NCBI GenBank assembly: GCA_031216445.1
Contig: CM062200.1
Coordinates: forward strand, 20,939,501 to 21,003,500
Direction: 5' to 3'
DNA from: Lateolabrax maculatus
Lineage: Eukaryota; Chordata; Actinopteri; Acropomatiformes; Lateolabracidae
DNA: 64,000 nucleotides
The translations under genes were made by a program, and so were the position numbers. This document shows, piece by piece, positions 10,451-21,725 of this stretch (position 1 is the stretch's first letter; every line of letters starts with the position of its first letter). The notes under the pieces were generated by a model, which had not been told where the DNA came from, did not search any database, and worked only from the letters and a program-made list of their open reading frames with translations.

Positions 10451-11480
10451 ACATGAAAAGTCCAGTGCTCACCGTGAGGCAGGGAAGTCATATTTAATGA
10501 CAAGATTCTGTTTTAGTCAGGCCAGAGTTCATAAAAGCTGAGAGACAGAAGGTGAAAACCATTCTTCAGAGGTTGGTGGATACCACTAGCCTGACAGGGC
10601 CTGGTCTTTTGTGGCCACAGGGAAAATGCTGGGCTGGGTGCCTCTGACTCATATGAAGGGAACTTCCTGTGGCTTCTGAAATAACAGGCACACTACAACT
10701 CAATCCTTGATCAGCACCTGATGAATCTGCTAAACTGTGTAACATACCTCTGCCACCAGTCACAAACTTAGCTTATTGCAGCTCTTGCCAGCGAGACATT
10801 AGGCCCTATAATAGATGAAGTCAAGGCTGCAAAGTTTTTCATTATCTTAGATTCAACCATGGACATAAGAATAGATTAGTTTTCTCTCTCACTGAGATAT
10901 GTTACCAATAGCATCTAACGCTTTGTGAAATCTGAAGAGTTGTCTGATGGCGGTTCCGAGTCGTTTTTGATCTTAATAAATGCACTCACTAAGGACCTTT
11001 GGCCTCAATGTCAATCACATGAGGGGGCAATCATATGATGTGGCAATGACAATGTTTGAGCAATTAACGGGGCTGCAAGCCAGGGTGAACTGTTCCAACA
11101 AAGCTTTTTATGGCCACTGATGTGCACACAATCTTACTATATTATTATGGATGATGCGCATTCCTTGTGTAGCGCTAAAGTTTTTTTTGGTACACAACCT
11201 TGTACTGCTCATTAACTTTGAGCCTTTTGAGGTTTAAAATACTAGAAAAGGAACAGGATAACATGCAACTGGGCAGAACTGTTCTAATGCTGAATAGCCT
11301 GTTGACACAAGGTGGGCCTCCCAAGAAGCAGGCCACAGGAGCAGTGATACAGAGCCTGCCCACAATTCTCATAGCCCTGCACCATATCAAGACCCAAAAC
11401 CCCAGCACATCCAAGCCGGCTTCTGAAACCGATGGCCTGCTGTCAAAACTTAGCACATTGTACTTACTTGTATCTTAGCG
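10450..11480 (+). pseudogene. Dead hAT transposase (ZMYM1/TTF-type), many stops
   Basis: The plus strand keeps the hAT catalytic-domain framework despite stops and shifts: LASETLGPIIDEVKAAKFF, then an ILDSTMDI block (the conserved LDSTxDxS), LRYVTN, an IxxCxGxxxDNxxxxxG-like block near 11,030-11,060 and, in another frame at 11,400-11,450, ETDGLLSKL near the C-terminal part. The wording is that of ZMYM1-like/TTF-type hAT proteins. Inferred to be a fossil transposon gene; at least six disabling changes are visible. Confidence 0.7.
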
Positions 11481-11504
11481 AGTTGTACATCTCCAAGCCA
11501 GAAG

Positions 11505-11722
11505 AATCGGAATCGGGTTTATTGCCAAGTAGGTTTTCACATACAAGGAATTTGCTGTGGTGCGTAACAGGTACAGACAATTACAGACAAGTACAGACAA
11601 GACAAGTAGTGCAAGGTGCAAGGGTATGCATAAATATCGTAATTTAAAGTACTACAGTACTAGTGCTAAGTATAATTAACAGTACAGAATATGAAAAAGA
11701 AAATTACTAAATATGTGCAATT
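11505..11722 (-). mobile_element. L2/Rex1-like LINE 3' UTR, truncated copy
   Basis: The reverse complement matches 53,765-53,975, the 3' UTR of the intronic LINE, almost base for base in blocks such as CTTGCACCTTGCACTACTTG, CAAATTCCTTGTATGTGAAA and the GCAATAAACC end. Homology stops near 11,722, so this is a severely 5'-truncated insertion without coding sequence. Confidence 0.85.
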
Positions 11723-12589
11723 GTTGCAAAAGTTGTGGATAAATTCCACTCTTTTTGTTACATTGTATTCTGATGAATCTTAACACCAATGCAGTCCTAC
11801 GATTCCTTGTTTGCCAATGACATGGATTGAGCATACCCACATCTGACCATTTCTCCATAGAATTTACAAAACCATGAAAAAGGCAGAATGTTTACCACAT
11901 CTCTCCGCCTGCCTGTGTCACTGCTTGTGGTGTTGTAGACTGTATCTGAATAGGCCTTGTAGTGTTGTATACCGCTGTCTCTATTTTATATTTGAGTAGG
12001 CCTTGTATAGCGTAGATGGACAACAACAGTCTGCCTGTCTATCGGCTGTGGTACTGAACACTGTCTGCTGTTACTTTCTGCCTGTTGCTGTCTATCTGCT
12101 GTGGTTCTGAATGCCTGTCTTAGGCAGCCTGGTGACAAATGTTTGGAGGTCTGGCCTGTAGCTATGGTGTTATATGCACAATACTTTTTATGTCAGTGTG
12201 GCGAAGTAAAATATTTCAGCTCCAGCTTTCACCTACACATGCAAATGCAATTCAATTATCAAATGCACATAGGGTTCCCCACACAAAATGCTAAAACATT
12301 TCCATACCTTTATACTGAATTTCTATGACTATACTAAAGCAAAAGCTTTTACTAAAGCAATCCCCCAGTGAAACAACTCTTACAGATCCCCAAGATAAGA
12401 CTTTACTGTGGACTAGAACTTGATGAGTGAATAAAAATATTCACCAAAAGTGAAAGCAGACTGTCTGTCTGTCGCTGCCTATCAGTGGTGGTGTGCTGCT
12501 TGCTGTCCTCTGTGATGCTGAAACATTTGAAAGAGACTGGCTGTTTTGCTGAATTACCCATTATTTCAAAAAAGTACTGTAAGATATAA
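11723..12589. other. No gene recognised
   Basis: The sequence has loosely repeated phrases (GCCTTGTA, CTGCCTGT, CTGTCTATC) between 11,900 and 12,120 but no supported coding region. Confidence 0.35.
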
Positions 12590-12827
12590 GATGGTGAGAT
12601 AAGATCTCTTCAGCTGGAACAATCTGCCCATCTCCCTGATTGGAAGAATAGCAGCAATAAAAATGACTATATTACCAAAAATAAACTTCAAACTTATTTT
12701 TTCCATGACCCCTGTCCAGCCTACATCATATTGGTTTAATACTCTAGACTCTAGCATAATTAAATTCTACTGGAACTATAAGAAACCATGGATCAATGAT
12801 CCACTCTACAGAAACCAAAAGATGGTG
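12590..12827 (+). mobile_element. Tx1/L1-like LINE ORF2, 5' half of an interrupted copy
   Basis: The plus strand encodes a C-terminal L1/Tx1-type reverse-transcriptase stretch: RWNNLPISLIGRIAAIKMTI, LPKINF, IIKFYWN and then LQKPKDG at 12,805-12,825. The reading stops at the LTR insertion point and resumes at 17,802 with GGLAAPNF, the expected continuation. A frameshift is present within the half. Confidence 0.8.
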
Positions 12828-12950
12828 TGTGACGACCCATATGGACTTCTGATTCCACTTCCTGTTTTATTTTGTAATTACCTGCCCTCTTGCTTTCCAG
12901 TTTGTTTTACTTCTTGCCTCTATTGAATTTTCCGCCAGTAAGTAAGTAAG
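12828..12950 (+). mobile_element. LTR inserted in the Tx1 LINE, left part
   Basis: It begins TGTGACGACCC directly after the LINE reading LQKPKDG. It is cut at 12,950 by the minus-strand Gypsy element. Together with 17,580-17,801 it makes an LTR of about 345 bases with TG...CA ends. Confidence 0.6.
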
Positions 12951-15900
12951 CTAGTAATCGTCGTGTCTATCCGTTTCCATTTCTCCCTCTTCAGCATCCA
13001 AGGGTGAGTCGTCCTCACCCGAAGAAGACTCCCCATCCTCGGAGGTCACAGGTGGGAGAGGGGGCGTAGGGTCAGGGTGGGTGATCTCTGACGGCCTAGA
13101 GGCTTTAGGTGCCAACTTTTTGGATTCTACCCACAAGGGTAGGTCTTGGGTGGACAAACATACTTTCTGGCCCGCCTGGTAGGTAGGTGCCTCAGTGCGG
13201 CGCCAATTGGCCGCTGTGGAGTACCGGTCAGCAGAGCGGAGGTGAGCTGTTAGTTTCTGCCCAGGTGCGGCGGCAGCGGCGTACAAAGGCCTGGACCGAG
13301 GGACAGGAAACCTCTTTCTCCAATGCCGGGAATAATGGTGGTTGGAATCCATAGGCACACTGGAATGGGGATAATCCAGTGGCCAAGCTGATCAGAGAGT
13401 TGTGGGCGTATTCAACCCACATGAGTTGCTGGGACCAGGACGAAGGGTGCTTGGAAACGAGACATGTAGGGCAGTCTCCATTTCTTGGTTCTTGCGTTCC
13501 GTCTGGCCGTTAGATTGGGAATGGAACCCAGATGAAAGACTGACTGTGGCCACAATGAGTGTGCAGAACTCCCTCCAAAACACCGACATGAACTGAGATC
13601 CTCTGTCAGAGACTACGTCTGTGGGAAGACCGTGGAGCTGGAATACGTGGAGGAGCACTAATTCAGCCGTCTCTTTAGCTGAGGGGAGCTTGGGCAAGGG
13701 AATGAATTGAGCCATCTTGCTGAACCGATCTACCACTGTCAGGATGGCAGTGTGTTTGTTGGACAGTGGTAGACTGGTCACAAAGTCCAGAGAAATCTGG
13801 GACCAAGGACGATGAGGCACAGGTATGGGTCGCAGAAAACCAGCCGGAGCTTAGTGTTAGCTGCAGGCAGGACAAGCGTTAACAAACTCTCTGGTGTCCT
13901 CTTCCATGGTAGCCCACCAGAACCTCTGCTGCAGGACCCCCTTGGTACGTTGGATCCCCAGGTGACGGGAGCTATGGGCCCACTGGAGGACCTCAGAGGT
14001 TCCTCCAAGGCGGCCTTGACTTTCTCCTCAATTTCCCATGTCAAGGAAGCAACCAAGATGGGGCCCGACAGAATGGTGTCCTGGCTGGGGCTGGATTCGT
14101 CCCTCTCCATAAATGGCGGGACAGAGCGTCAGGCTTAATGTTGCGGGAACCTGGAAGTTGAAGCGGGTAAAGAACAGAAACCACCTGGCCTGTCTTGAGT
14201 TAAGTCTCTTAGCGGACTGGATGTATTCTAGGTTCTTATGGTCCGTCCAAACAATAAAAGGCAGACTGGTCCCCTCCAGCCAGTAGCGCCATTCCTCCAA
14301 GGCTAACTTAACTGCCAGCAGCCCTCGGTTGCCAATGTCGTAATTTCTTTCGGCCGGAGAGAGCCGCCTCGAGAAGAAGGCGCAGGGATGTGATTTCTGG
14401 TCCTCTGCCGCCCGCTGGGGTAGGATGGCTCCTACCCCAACATCGGAGGCATCCACCTCCACAACATACTGTCTTTCAGGGTCAGGGACTTGAAGGATGG
14501 GGGCAGAAGTAAATCGGATCTTCAGGGTCTGGAAGGCCTCCTCCGCGGAGGGGGACAGCAGGAATGGCACTTTGGATGAGGTTAGGGCTGTCAGTGGGGC
14601 GGCCACGGTGCTATAGCCTCGGATGAACCTCCGGTAGAAGTTGGCGAACCCGAGAAAACGTTGCAGCTGTTTGCGGGAGTCCGGGACGGACCAGGATGTG
14701 ACTGCTGATACCTTGGCCGGGTCCATCTGCATCGATCCCTGTCCCACGATGTACCCTAAAAAGGTGACTGAAGGGGAGTGAAATTCACATTTCTCAGCCT
14801 TAACGAACAGGGAGTTCTCGAGGAGACGTTGTAGGACTGTCTGGACATGGTGGATGTGCTTCTCTTGTGACTGGGAAAAAAAAATCAAAATATCATCCAG
14901 GTAGACGAACACATATCTGTTCAGCATCTCCCTCAGTACATCGTTTAACAACGCCTGGAATACTGCTGGGGCATTGGTGAGTCTGAAGGGCATGACTAGA
15001 TATTCATAGTGTTGAATGCCGTCTTCCACTCGTTGCCCTCCCGGATTTGGACCAAGTGATACGCATTGCGCAGGTCGAGCTTGGTGAAGATGGTGGCTCC
15101 CCGCAGCAACTCGAAGGCGGAGGAGATGAGTGGGAGTGGGTAGCGGTTCTTGACGGTGATATCATTAAGACCCCTGTAGTCGATGCACGGCCTCAGTGAC
15201 TTGTCCTTCTTCTCCACAAAAAAAGAACCCGGCACCGGCAGGTGACGAGGAGGGTCGGATGATCCCAGCGGCCAGAGAGGAGTCGACGTACTCCTCCATA
15301 GTTTCTCTTTCCGGTGCCGATAAGGAGTACAGGTGGCCTCTGGGTGGAGTGGTGCCCGGGTGCAGGTTGATGGCACAGTCGCAGGGGCAGTGTGGAGGTA
15401 GAGATGTGGCCTTGGATTTACTGAATACCTCCTGGTAGTCCTGGTATTCACTTGGCACGCCCAGCAGGTCCGAGGCGGAACTGGAGCAGTCTGACCGCAG
15501 AGGCGCAGCTGCTTGCTTCAGGCAGATCCGGTGGCAAGATGGGCTCCAATCCAGGATGGCTCCAGTAGACCAGTCGATGTGGGGGTTATGGCGGCAGAGC
15601 CAGGGGTAGCCTAGCACCAAGGGGAGCTGGGGCGACCGCAGGATGAGAAACCGGATGGTCTCGTGATGGCTCCCTGACAGGAGCATGCGAACTGGCGTGG
15701 TCTGGTGAGTCACCGTCCCCAGTAAGTGACCATCCAGGGCGCTGGCAGGAACAGGGCAGGGCAAGGGTACTTGGTTGATACCCAACTGAAGAGCAAGGTC
15801 CTTGTCCATGATGTTGTCATCGGCACCCGAGTCGATGAAGGTGGCGAGGGTCTGTGGCCCGTCCGTAAGCAGGAGCTGAGCGTGGAACATGGGTCGTTGT

Positions 15901-15959
15901 TTGGAGGACAGTCTAGCGGTTCGGCTCACCAGTATGTCCCCCACTACTGATGAGCCATG
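12951..15959 (-). pseudogene. Gypsy pol (protease, RT, RNase H, integrase), frameshifted
   Basis: Going down the minus strand: an aspartic protease with FIDSGADDNIMD (about 15,835). Reverse transcriptase starts with EYVDSSLAAGIIRPSSSPAG and continues in another frame with KSLRPCIDYRGLND and FTKLDLRNAYHL. The YLDDILIF catalytic motif lies near 14,900. RNase H has VEVDASDVGVGAIL and TDHKNLEYI. The integrase has a zinc-finger remnant with CPAC near 13,865 and a D,D,E core: ISLDFVTSLP, VSDRGSQFM, and NGQTERKNQEME near 13,475. A C-terminal tail ends in an acidic stretch at 12,951. Frame changes occur near 15,230, 15,015, 14,150 and 13,400, so no intact polyprotein exists. Confidence 0.88.
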
Positions 15960-16921
15960 CCTTTTACTGGGTACCGGGATATGAAGTGACCAGCCTGGCC
16001 ACAGTATAGGCAGAGATTCCCCCCGCGGCGGCACTCGCGTTCCTCGGGCGTGAGGCTGGTGCGCCCCACCTGCATAGGCTCAGTGTCCCCGGTTAGGGGT
16101 CCTGGGGTGCTGCGGGATTCTGCTGGAGGCACTCGACCAGGGGTGAAGAGACGGGGATTCGACTCACCCTTGCGTTGCTCCAGTCTCCTCGCCTGGATGC
16201 GCCTATCCAACCGGGAGGTGAGTTCCACTAACCCATCCAGAGAAGATGGTAAGTCGAATGATACCAGCTCATCTTTGATATATTCTGCTAGTCCTGCCAA
16301 GAATGCATCGCACTGTGCTGCAGAATTCCAGTTACACAGGCGTGCTTTTGTGCGAAACTCAATGGCGTAATTAGCAACAGTCCGGTCTCCCTGATGCAGG
16401 CTCATGAGTCCCCCGGTAGCATCCGGGCCCAGGGAAACCACCCCGAAAACTTGCGTAATTCTGCCGAGAAGTTTGGGAAGGAGGAGCAGGCTGGAGTGCG
16501 TCTTTCCCACTCGGCGGTGCCCCACAGTCGTGCTCTACCAGTAAGGTGGTTGATAGTAAACGCCACTTTAGCCTCCTCCGAGGCTAATGTGTTTGGCTAC
16601 AGGGAAAACAGGATGGAGCAGTTGGTGATAATGGGTTGCATCCCTCCGGTTCTCCAGAGTTCCCACCCAGGGCTCAGATGCAGGTGTCGGGGCTGGCGCC
16701 GGTGGTGGGGAGGCAGGCGGGAGAGCGGAGACAGCCTGCTGCGTCAGCGCTGCGGTGAGTTGTTGCATCTGAGCGGCTAATGCGACAAGAGCCTGTTCGT
16801 GGGCTGCTGCCGAACGGCGTGTCTCGGCAGCAGTGAGATTCATCATCGCTTTGTGCTGCTGGAGGATCCCCTCGATCCTCTCGAAGCGGGACTGAGATGA
16901 CGGGGAGTGTGCTGGGTCCAT
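15960..16921 (-). pseudogene. Gypsy gag, frameshifted
   Basis: The reading starts MDPAHSPSSQSRFERIEGIL at 16,921, with an alanine/glutamine-rich coiled segment and a proline-rich stretch. The frame is lost near 16,640 and a later frame carries the capsid-like block (VANYAIEFRTKARLCNW, DGLVELTSRLDRRI). The nucleocapsid zinc knuckle reads CLYCGQAGHFISRYP near 15,990, where the usual last cysteine is not kept (CxxCxxxxHxxxxY). At least one frameshift separates the parts. Confidence 0.8.
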
Positions 16922-16950
16922 GATTGGCCAGATTGTAGTGCAACGGGTGG

Positions 16951-17579
16951 TGTAAGGACCCAAATGCAGCACACAAGACCCAGGGATCGGTACGTGAAGA
17001 ACTTTTATTTTCCGTTCGGCAGGTACAACAGGAGGCACACAGAAAGGACGTCGGGCAAGCGGCGGCTTGCCACAGAGTCTCTTAGCCCACTCGTTAGCCG
17101 AGCTGTAGCAACAGTAGACAGAGTCACTCCGAAACCGGAACAGAAGGCAAGTGCGTTTACCGGGGGTCAGGCAGAGGGGAGAGGTCCAAGGCAGGCAGGG
17201 TCGGCAACAGGAAGGCAGTCCGTGGGTAAGGCAGGTCGGTTCACCGGGATTCAGGCAGAGGGGAAAAGTCCAAGGCAGGCAGGGTCTGCAACGGGAAAAC
17301 AATCCAGGGGTAAGGCAGGTCAGGTTACCGGGATTCAGGCAGAGGGGAAAAGTCCAAGGCAGGCAGGGTCTGCAACGGGAAAGCAGTCCAGGGAATAATG
17401 CTGGAAAGTCTGACATACAAAAAGAACAATCTGGCACTGAGTGTGTGTAAGGGAGGAGTATAAATAGGGGCTTGATTAGTGATTGCCGACAGGTGAGTGG
17501 GCAGGTGAAATGAGTGAGGCTGATGAGTGGCTGACAGGTAGAGTGGAAGGTGTCTGGAGGGTGTGGCTGAACTATGACA
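16951..17579 (-). repeat. Gypsy 5' LTR
   Basis: Read on the minus strand it begins TGTCATAGTTC and ends GGGTCCTTACA, 629 bases with TG...CA ends. A TATA-like CTATTTATACTCC lies near 17,465 and AATAAA near 17,008, the order expected for U3-R-U5. The gag ATG follows 30 bases after the LTR end. An 84-base tandem repeat lies within it. Long open frames across it are not genes. Confidence 0.85.
17155..17395. repeat. 84-base tandem repeat inside the Gypsy LTR
   Basis: The phrase CAGGCAGAGGGGA...GTCCAAGGCAGGCAGGGT recurs with starts at 17,168, 17,252 and 17,336, a period of 84 bases. The second and third units are almost identical and the first is more diverged, which suggests recent local amplification. 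Confidence 0.9.
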
Positions 17580-17801
17580 CAGACTAGCTATCCAGCCATT
17601 CCTTGTCCTTAGTCGAGCCTGTTTGTTTTCTCCTCCTGAGCCTCTTTGGAGTGCCTTTTTTTTGTTTGTCAGTATTTTTCTACATTGACTGCCTGTTTGT
17701 TTCGTGCATTGGGACTCCCAATAAATATTTATTTTTGGACTTCAATTCTGTGTTGGGTGATTCTGCAATTGAGTCTTCCTTCCTTCTGCCTGACCATCAC
17801 A
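17580..17801 (+). mobile_element. LTR inserted in the Tx1 LINE, right part
   Basis: This is the continuation of the LTR begun at 12,828. It has AATAAA at about 17,721 and ends CTGACCATCACA. Directly after it the LINE reading resumes. The candidate target duplication is poor (TGGTG against CCGTG). Confidence 0.6.
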
Positions 17802-18125
17802 CCGTGGAGGCTTAGCTGCCCCAAATTTCAGATTTTACCACCTAGTAGGTAATATCTATATGGCTGGAAAAGACTCAACAATCACACCACCTTTGGCTAG
17901 ACAACTGTTTAAAAAACTATTTCAAAAACCCATTCATAGCAGCGACTCTGACGGCTTGTTGAAAATCCAACCAAATCACTGGACACCCCATATCTTCAAA
18001 TAAACTCACTCCAATTTGGCACAACCCAGACTTTCAGATCAAAAATAAACCACTAGCATTCAAATCATGGAAAAAAAGTAAGAATTACACATCTGGAACA
18101 CTATTTTTTTTCATCACGGTTCACT
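17802..18125 (+). mobile_element. Tx1/L1-like LINE ORF2, 3' half
   Basis: It resumes with GGLAAPNF (about 17,806-17,830), then a WLEKTQQ block and TAWWKIQPNHWTP-like wording in shifted frames, matching the region downstream of LQKPKDG in L1/Tx1 proteins. Stops and shifts show it is dead. Its end is not sharp. Confidence 0.7.
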
Positions 18126-18241
18126 CATACCCTACGAAACACCAAAACAGCTCATTAGTGAAGGAGATGGTGAAGGTTACACACCGCTTTCGGACAGAGT
18201 TCTTCTCCTCAGCCGCAAGGTGCAGCTTAGCTGCATTTGAC

Positions 18242-19200
18242 TCAAAAAGGTAACCAAGGTAATTGGTCATCAGTTGGCTCTTTGAGTACATCAATATTTG
18301 CCAGTGGATTCAGCACCCTGCCACTCACAGACTTTATCAAGCTACCCAAGCAGTCAAGAAGTTTAAGAGGATCTACCTGCTCTCCCTCAAAAGCCTTGAT
18401 GGCCATCTGTACCTCACCCAGCACTGACTTCAAAAAAGTCAGGTACAAGATGTTTTGAGGATCATTGTACATTGAGTATAAAACTTCAGCCATGTAGCAG
18501 TGTTCACTGGACTTAGTAACTGCAAAATGCAGTTTAAGCACCTCCCACTGGTCCAAAATGCGTGAAACCACTGTTTCAATGGAGAGCCAACATGTGGCAC
18601 ACACCTTCGTTATTTGTAAGGGTTTCTCCCCACAGTTTATGGTCTCGTATATGGCCTTGTAGTCCTCCCTGTGCATTGGAGACATTGAAAACCAGTTATA
18701 AGTTTCCCGTACCAAGTACTCCACACTACGGGGCATGGTGTCATAAGAAGCATGACATCAAGCTGCAGAGTGACACACAGCGAATAAGAACCAGATCTTT
18801 GAGGCCATACTCCTCCTTCAGCACTTTATGGACCCCATTGTTAATCCCCATCATAACGGAGGCATTGTCAGTCCCTGTCCCCATGAGTTTCTCTTTTTTA
18901 AGACAACACTTCTCCAGGAAAGCCACAACAGATTGGGCTATAGAGCTGGTACCTCCTCCCTCCAACTCAACAAGCCCCAGAAATGTTGAGACAATTGTGT
19001 GTTTGGTGTCACTGAAGTACCTTATCACAACCCCCAGGTACTTAGAAATACTTACATCTGTGGATTCATCCAGGAGGAGGCTGAAACACTGGTCACCCAC
19101 ATCTGTGACCAACTTTTTTTGAAAGTATGGTGCTAGAACACCATTAATCTTTTCTGTGCACTTTGTCCTGTGCATTTTGAAGTGAGTAGCAGCAGTGGAG
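18242..19200 (-). pseudogene. hAT-like transposase fragment (ZBED5/FAM200-like), frameshifted
   Basis: The minus strand encodes a hAT-type catalytic region. The block 19,175-18,741 has LLLDESTDVSISKYLGVVIR, then GTGTDNASVMMGINNGV and an IRCVSLCSLM stretch where family members have a cys-his block. The frame shifts near 18,740 and 18,736-18,242 continues (VEYLVRETYNWF, VCATCWLSIETVVSRIL, LYSMYNDPQN). The N-terminal BED part and the C-terminal dimerisation end are not seen. Compared with the relic at 10,450 it is well preserved, with one main frameshift. It could be a recent transposon copy or the remnant of a captured gene. Confidence 0.75.
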
Positions 19201-20271
19201 TCTGAGAAAGCAGCTTAACATGCTTCACCAATGTGTGATTCTAGTGTGACAGTGAAAAAACATTTATGTCCCGCTCTGTAAGCCAGGGCGGGATCAGCAG
19301 CGGCTTTGGGCACGCGCAATTAATTTGCTGTCTGGACGCAGATGAGTGTGGGTCTCTTCTCTGCTCTAACTGCTGCTGGGACTGCTGCGCGACTGACCGC
19401 CTGTGAAACATCATCGCTTCAATGCTGTCCACACACAGTTGCTGACACAGTAAACCATAATTCATCCATGATTGAGACTGGCATTGAAGATAAATAACAC
19501 TGTCCCCTAATATTTACTAAAGACACTAAAAAATTGAATGGAAAAGAAGAAGTGGGACCTGGAAATGTCCAAAGGTAATTGATAGTCGGACAAAATAGTT
19601 AATATTACAATTCATTTTATAATTAATAACATTTTCTGTATATGAGTCATGTGTAAATTATGCAAAGTGCATCTGGAAAATTAGAGGCTGCAGATGCAAT
19701 GCACAAACTTGCTGCAGTAATCAATAAGTATTTTCTAATAATGAAATAATGAAACAGATTTTATTTGTAAAATCATTCAGAAAGCTGAGCTTTAAATTAA
19801 TTTCTATTCTTATTATTTGAATATATATATCAAGGTATAATGGCATGTTTATTAACATAGAAAATATTTTTTCTATTTCTGTTAGACTGACTTAGAAAAC
19901 ACTTATTATTTATAGTTATTTAGTTGTGTAGGCTAATAATATAAGAATCTAATTATAATTATAAAATAATGTTTCATGCTTTCATGATATGGTACTTCTT
20001 TAGTTTAAGAATTGTAACTCTCAAATAGTGATGCCACTTCTAACACAATGCTGGATTCATGTGACGCATGACATTCGTCTTCAGTTAGATCTCTCAAACT
20101 TGTTAACTTGATAGTTTAGTTGTCTATTTGTGTGCAACCAATCTGCGGTTTCACACTGATAAAAATAGTAAATTGGTGATACGATTTATTGAAAGACATT
20201 CCTAGATGACAATTATTTTATATTACTATTTTACCATTGGTGATGGACATTCACAAGAAGAATTAGGTATT
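19201..20271. other. AT-rich stretch, no gene recognised
   Basis: 19,240-19,480 is moderately GC-rich and may be the 5' flank of the hAT element. From 19,500 to 20,270 the sequence is very AT-rich with no supported feature. Confidence 0.35.
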
Positions 20272-20812
20272 TTATGCTACGCCTACGGAACATAGACGCA
20301 CTGTAGATGGCGTACGTGTAAAGTATATAAACTACAATTGTATTACCCCCTCAGTGATATGAGTTCGAATCCCGTCGAAAAAAAGTTTTCTTCTTTCAAC
20401 GTTTAAAAGGGCTGATTAGTTATTATACGTGACACACGTTTAACGATACTCAAACAGGCTCCAAAGATGAATAGTTGTCTTTAAGAAATATATTAAGAGA
20501 GGGACAGTAACAGGAAGAGCTCCCGTGCTCTCTTCCTGTTTTCAACATGTTCTGCAACATCAAGCAGCGTTGTAAATGCAACTGAGTGTTAGTACGTTAC
20601 ACGATTCCTCAAACACGACTCCAAAGATGAATCGTAGGTATGTTTTGACATTGTATTGAAAAACTACACAAAGAGGCATTCACGAATACAGCTACATCTT
20701 ATCTTCCTGTTTTTCAACAGCTGTCGTAACTACGAGAACCACAGACGCATTCCGCTGAAAGTCGCCAGTTGACAGGGTTGCACGTAAACCGAAACACTGG
20801 CTAGCAGTGGCA
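20272..20812 (+). repeat. Repeat family A/B/C, single arm copy A
   Basis: About 540 bases run from TATGCTACGCCTACG to CCGAAACACTGG. The reverse complement of 46,077-46,620 and the direct strand of 47,587-48,016 match it closely (for example GGCTGATTAGTTATT, CAACATGTTC, AGGTATGTTTTGACAT, TTTTTCAACAGCTGTCGTA). It contains GAGTTCGAATCCC, which resembles a tRNA B-box, and an internal hairpin ACAGGAAGAG/CTCTTCCTGT. Confidence 0.85.
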
Positions 20813-21725
20813 AACGATGTGAATATCAAATGAGTTTCGCTTCTTACTTTCATACCATATGGCAATTAATTGCAACAGTGTTAAGATTCCGAAATACCAA
20901 CACTGCAACTTTGGCCATTTTAATAGATATAATGATTAATTTAAAGTTATATCCTAATACTTTTGGTAATATTTGCTAACGTTAGCCAGTATAGCAGCTC
21001 CGCTAGCTAAAGTTAACAGCCCCATTGGTTCTGTATTGCCATGGCTATTTCCTTCAGGATAGAGACTGAGGATGTTGAATGAAGACAAAGACACACACCC
21101 GACAACTGCAACTACAGGAAAATATAACAGGTATCTGGAAAGTCAGGCAGCTATTTTAGTTAGTGATATTCACATAGTTTGCCACTGCTATAAACTTTAG
21201 TTTGATTAACGTTAATTTAGTTGGTGTAATAGTAGTTTGTCGGGACCGGGTAAGGTTATTTCTCAGTTCAGTTAACGTTACATTACATACCAAGTCTTTA
21301 GCTGTTAACAAGTTGTATTGAAACTGTATCGGGTTTGTTGTTACGCTCTTGACTTCAAACATTCTTTGTGCCATCTTTTCTGTGTTTTTTTGTTCCAAAA
21401 ACAAAACTAAAACAAAACTGACTTAGGTTCATCAGGTTACAGAACCCTGTGACCTAATGTTTGGAATGATTAGTTTTGACTCTGCACAGATAGATTACCT
21501 TTGTGGCCTGTCATTCTATGTCACCATCACTGTTCGCTCATGTATTCTTGTCCTAATCATCATTTACAGTGCTTTCCCTGTGCTGTACGCTACAGCCCTA
21601 ACTTTGAGGCGAGAAAAAGATATGATGCACTGACCACATAGCCACAAACTCACCACTGCAAGGTATGTTGTCGGTGACCAGTAGTCCTTTAAGGTGGATC
21701 TTCCTCTAAATGCACACTTTTTTCA
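20813..21725. other. No gene recognised
   Basis: Short frames only. A consensus-like donor (AACAG/GTATCTGG near 21,130) could mark a non-coding exon, but nothing else supports it. Confidence 0.3.

Larger units (their letters stand above)
12951..17579 (-). mobile_element. Ty3/Gypsy retrotransposon, degraded, 3' LTR missing
   Basis: This is a minus-strand LTR retrotransposon. It has a 5' LTR (17,579-16,951), gag from an ATG at 16,921 with a zinc knuckle, an aspartic protease, then reverse transcriptase, RNase H and integrase in Ty3/Gypsy order. Several frameshifts split gag and pol. The internal region ends at 12,951 without a polypurine tract or 3' LTR. The insertion sits inside the LTR whose halves flank it (...CCGCCAG on the left, CAGACTAG on the right, sharing CAG). 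The element is not autonomous as seen. Confidence 0.9.

Noticed and set aside
16568..17437. A 289-codon minus-strand frame starting upstream of gag
   Set aside because: Its first half is translated LTR. The real gag reading starts at the ATG at 16,921 after the LTR end.
16907..17450. Plus-strand frames with repeated glutamine/glycine/arginine peptides, resembling a repeat protein
   Set aside because: They are translations of the 84-base tandem repeat of the Gypsy LTR; the period is a multiple of three, which keeps frames open by chance.
20360..20400. A tRNA gene or tRNA-derived SINE because of GAGTTCGAATCCC
   Set aside because: Only the B-box-like string is present. No A-box or cloverleaf was found upstream at the right distance, so no tRNA is called.
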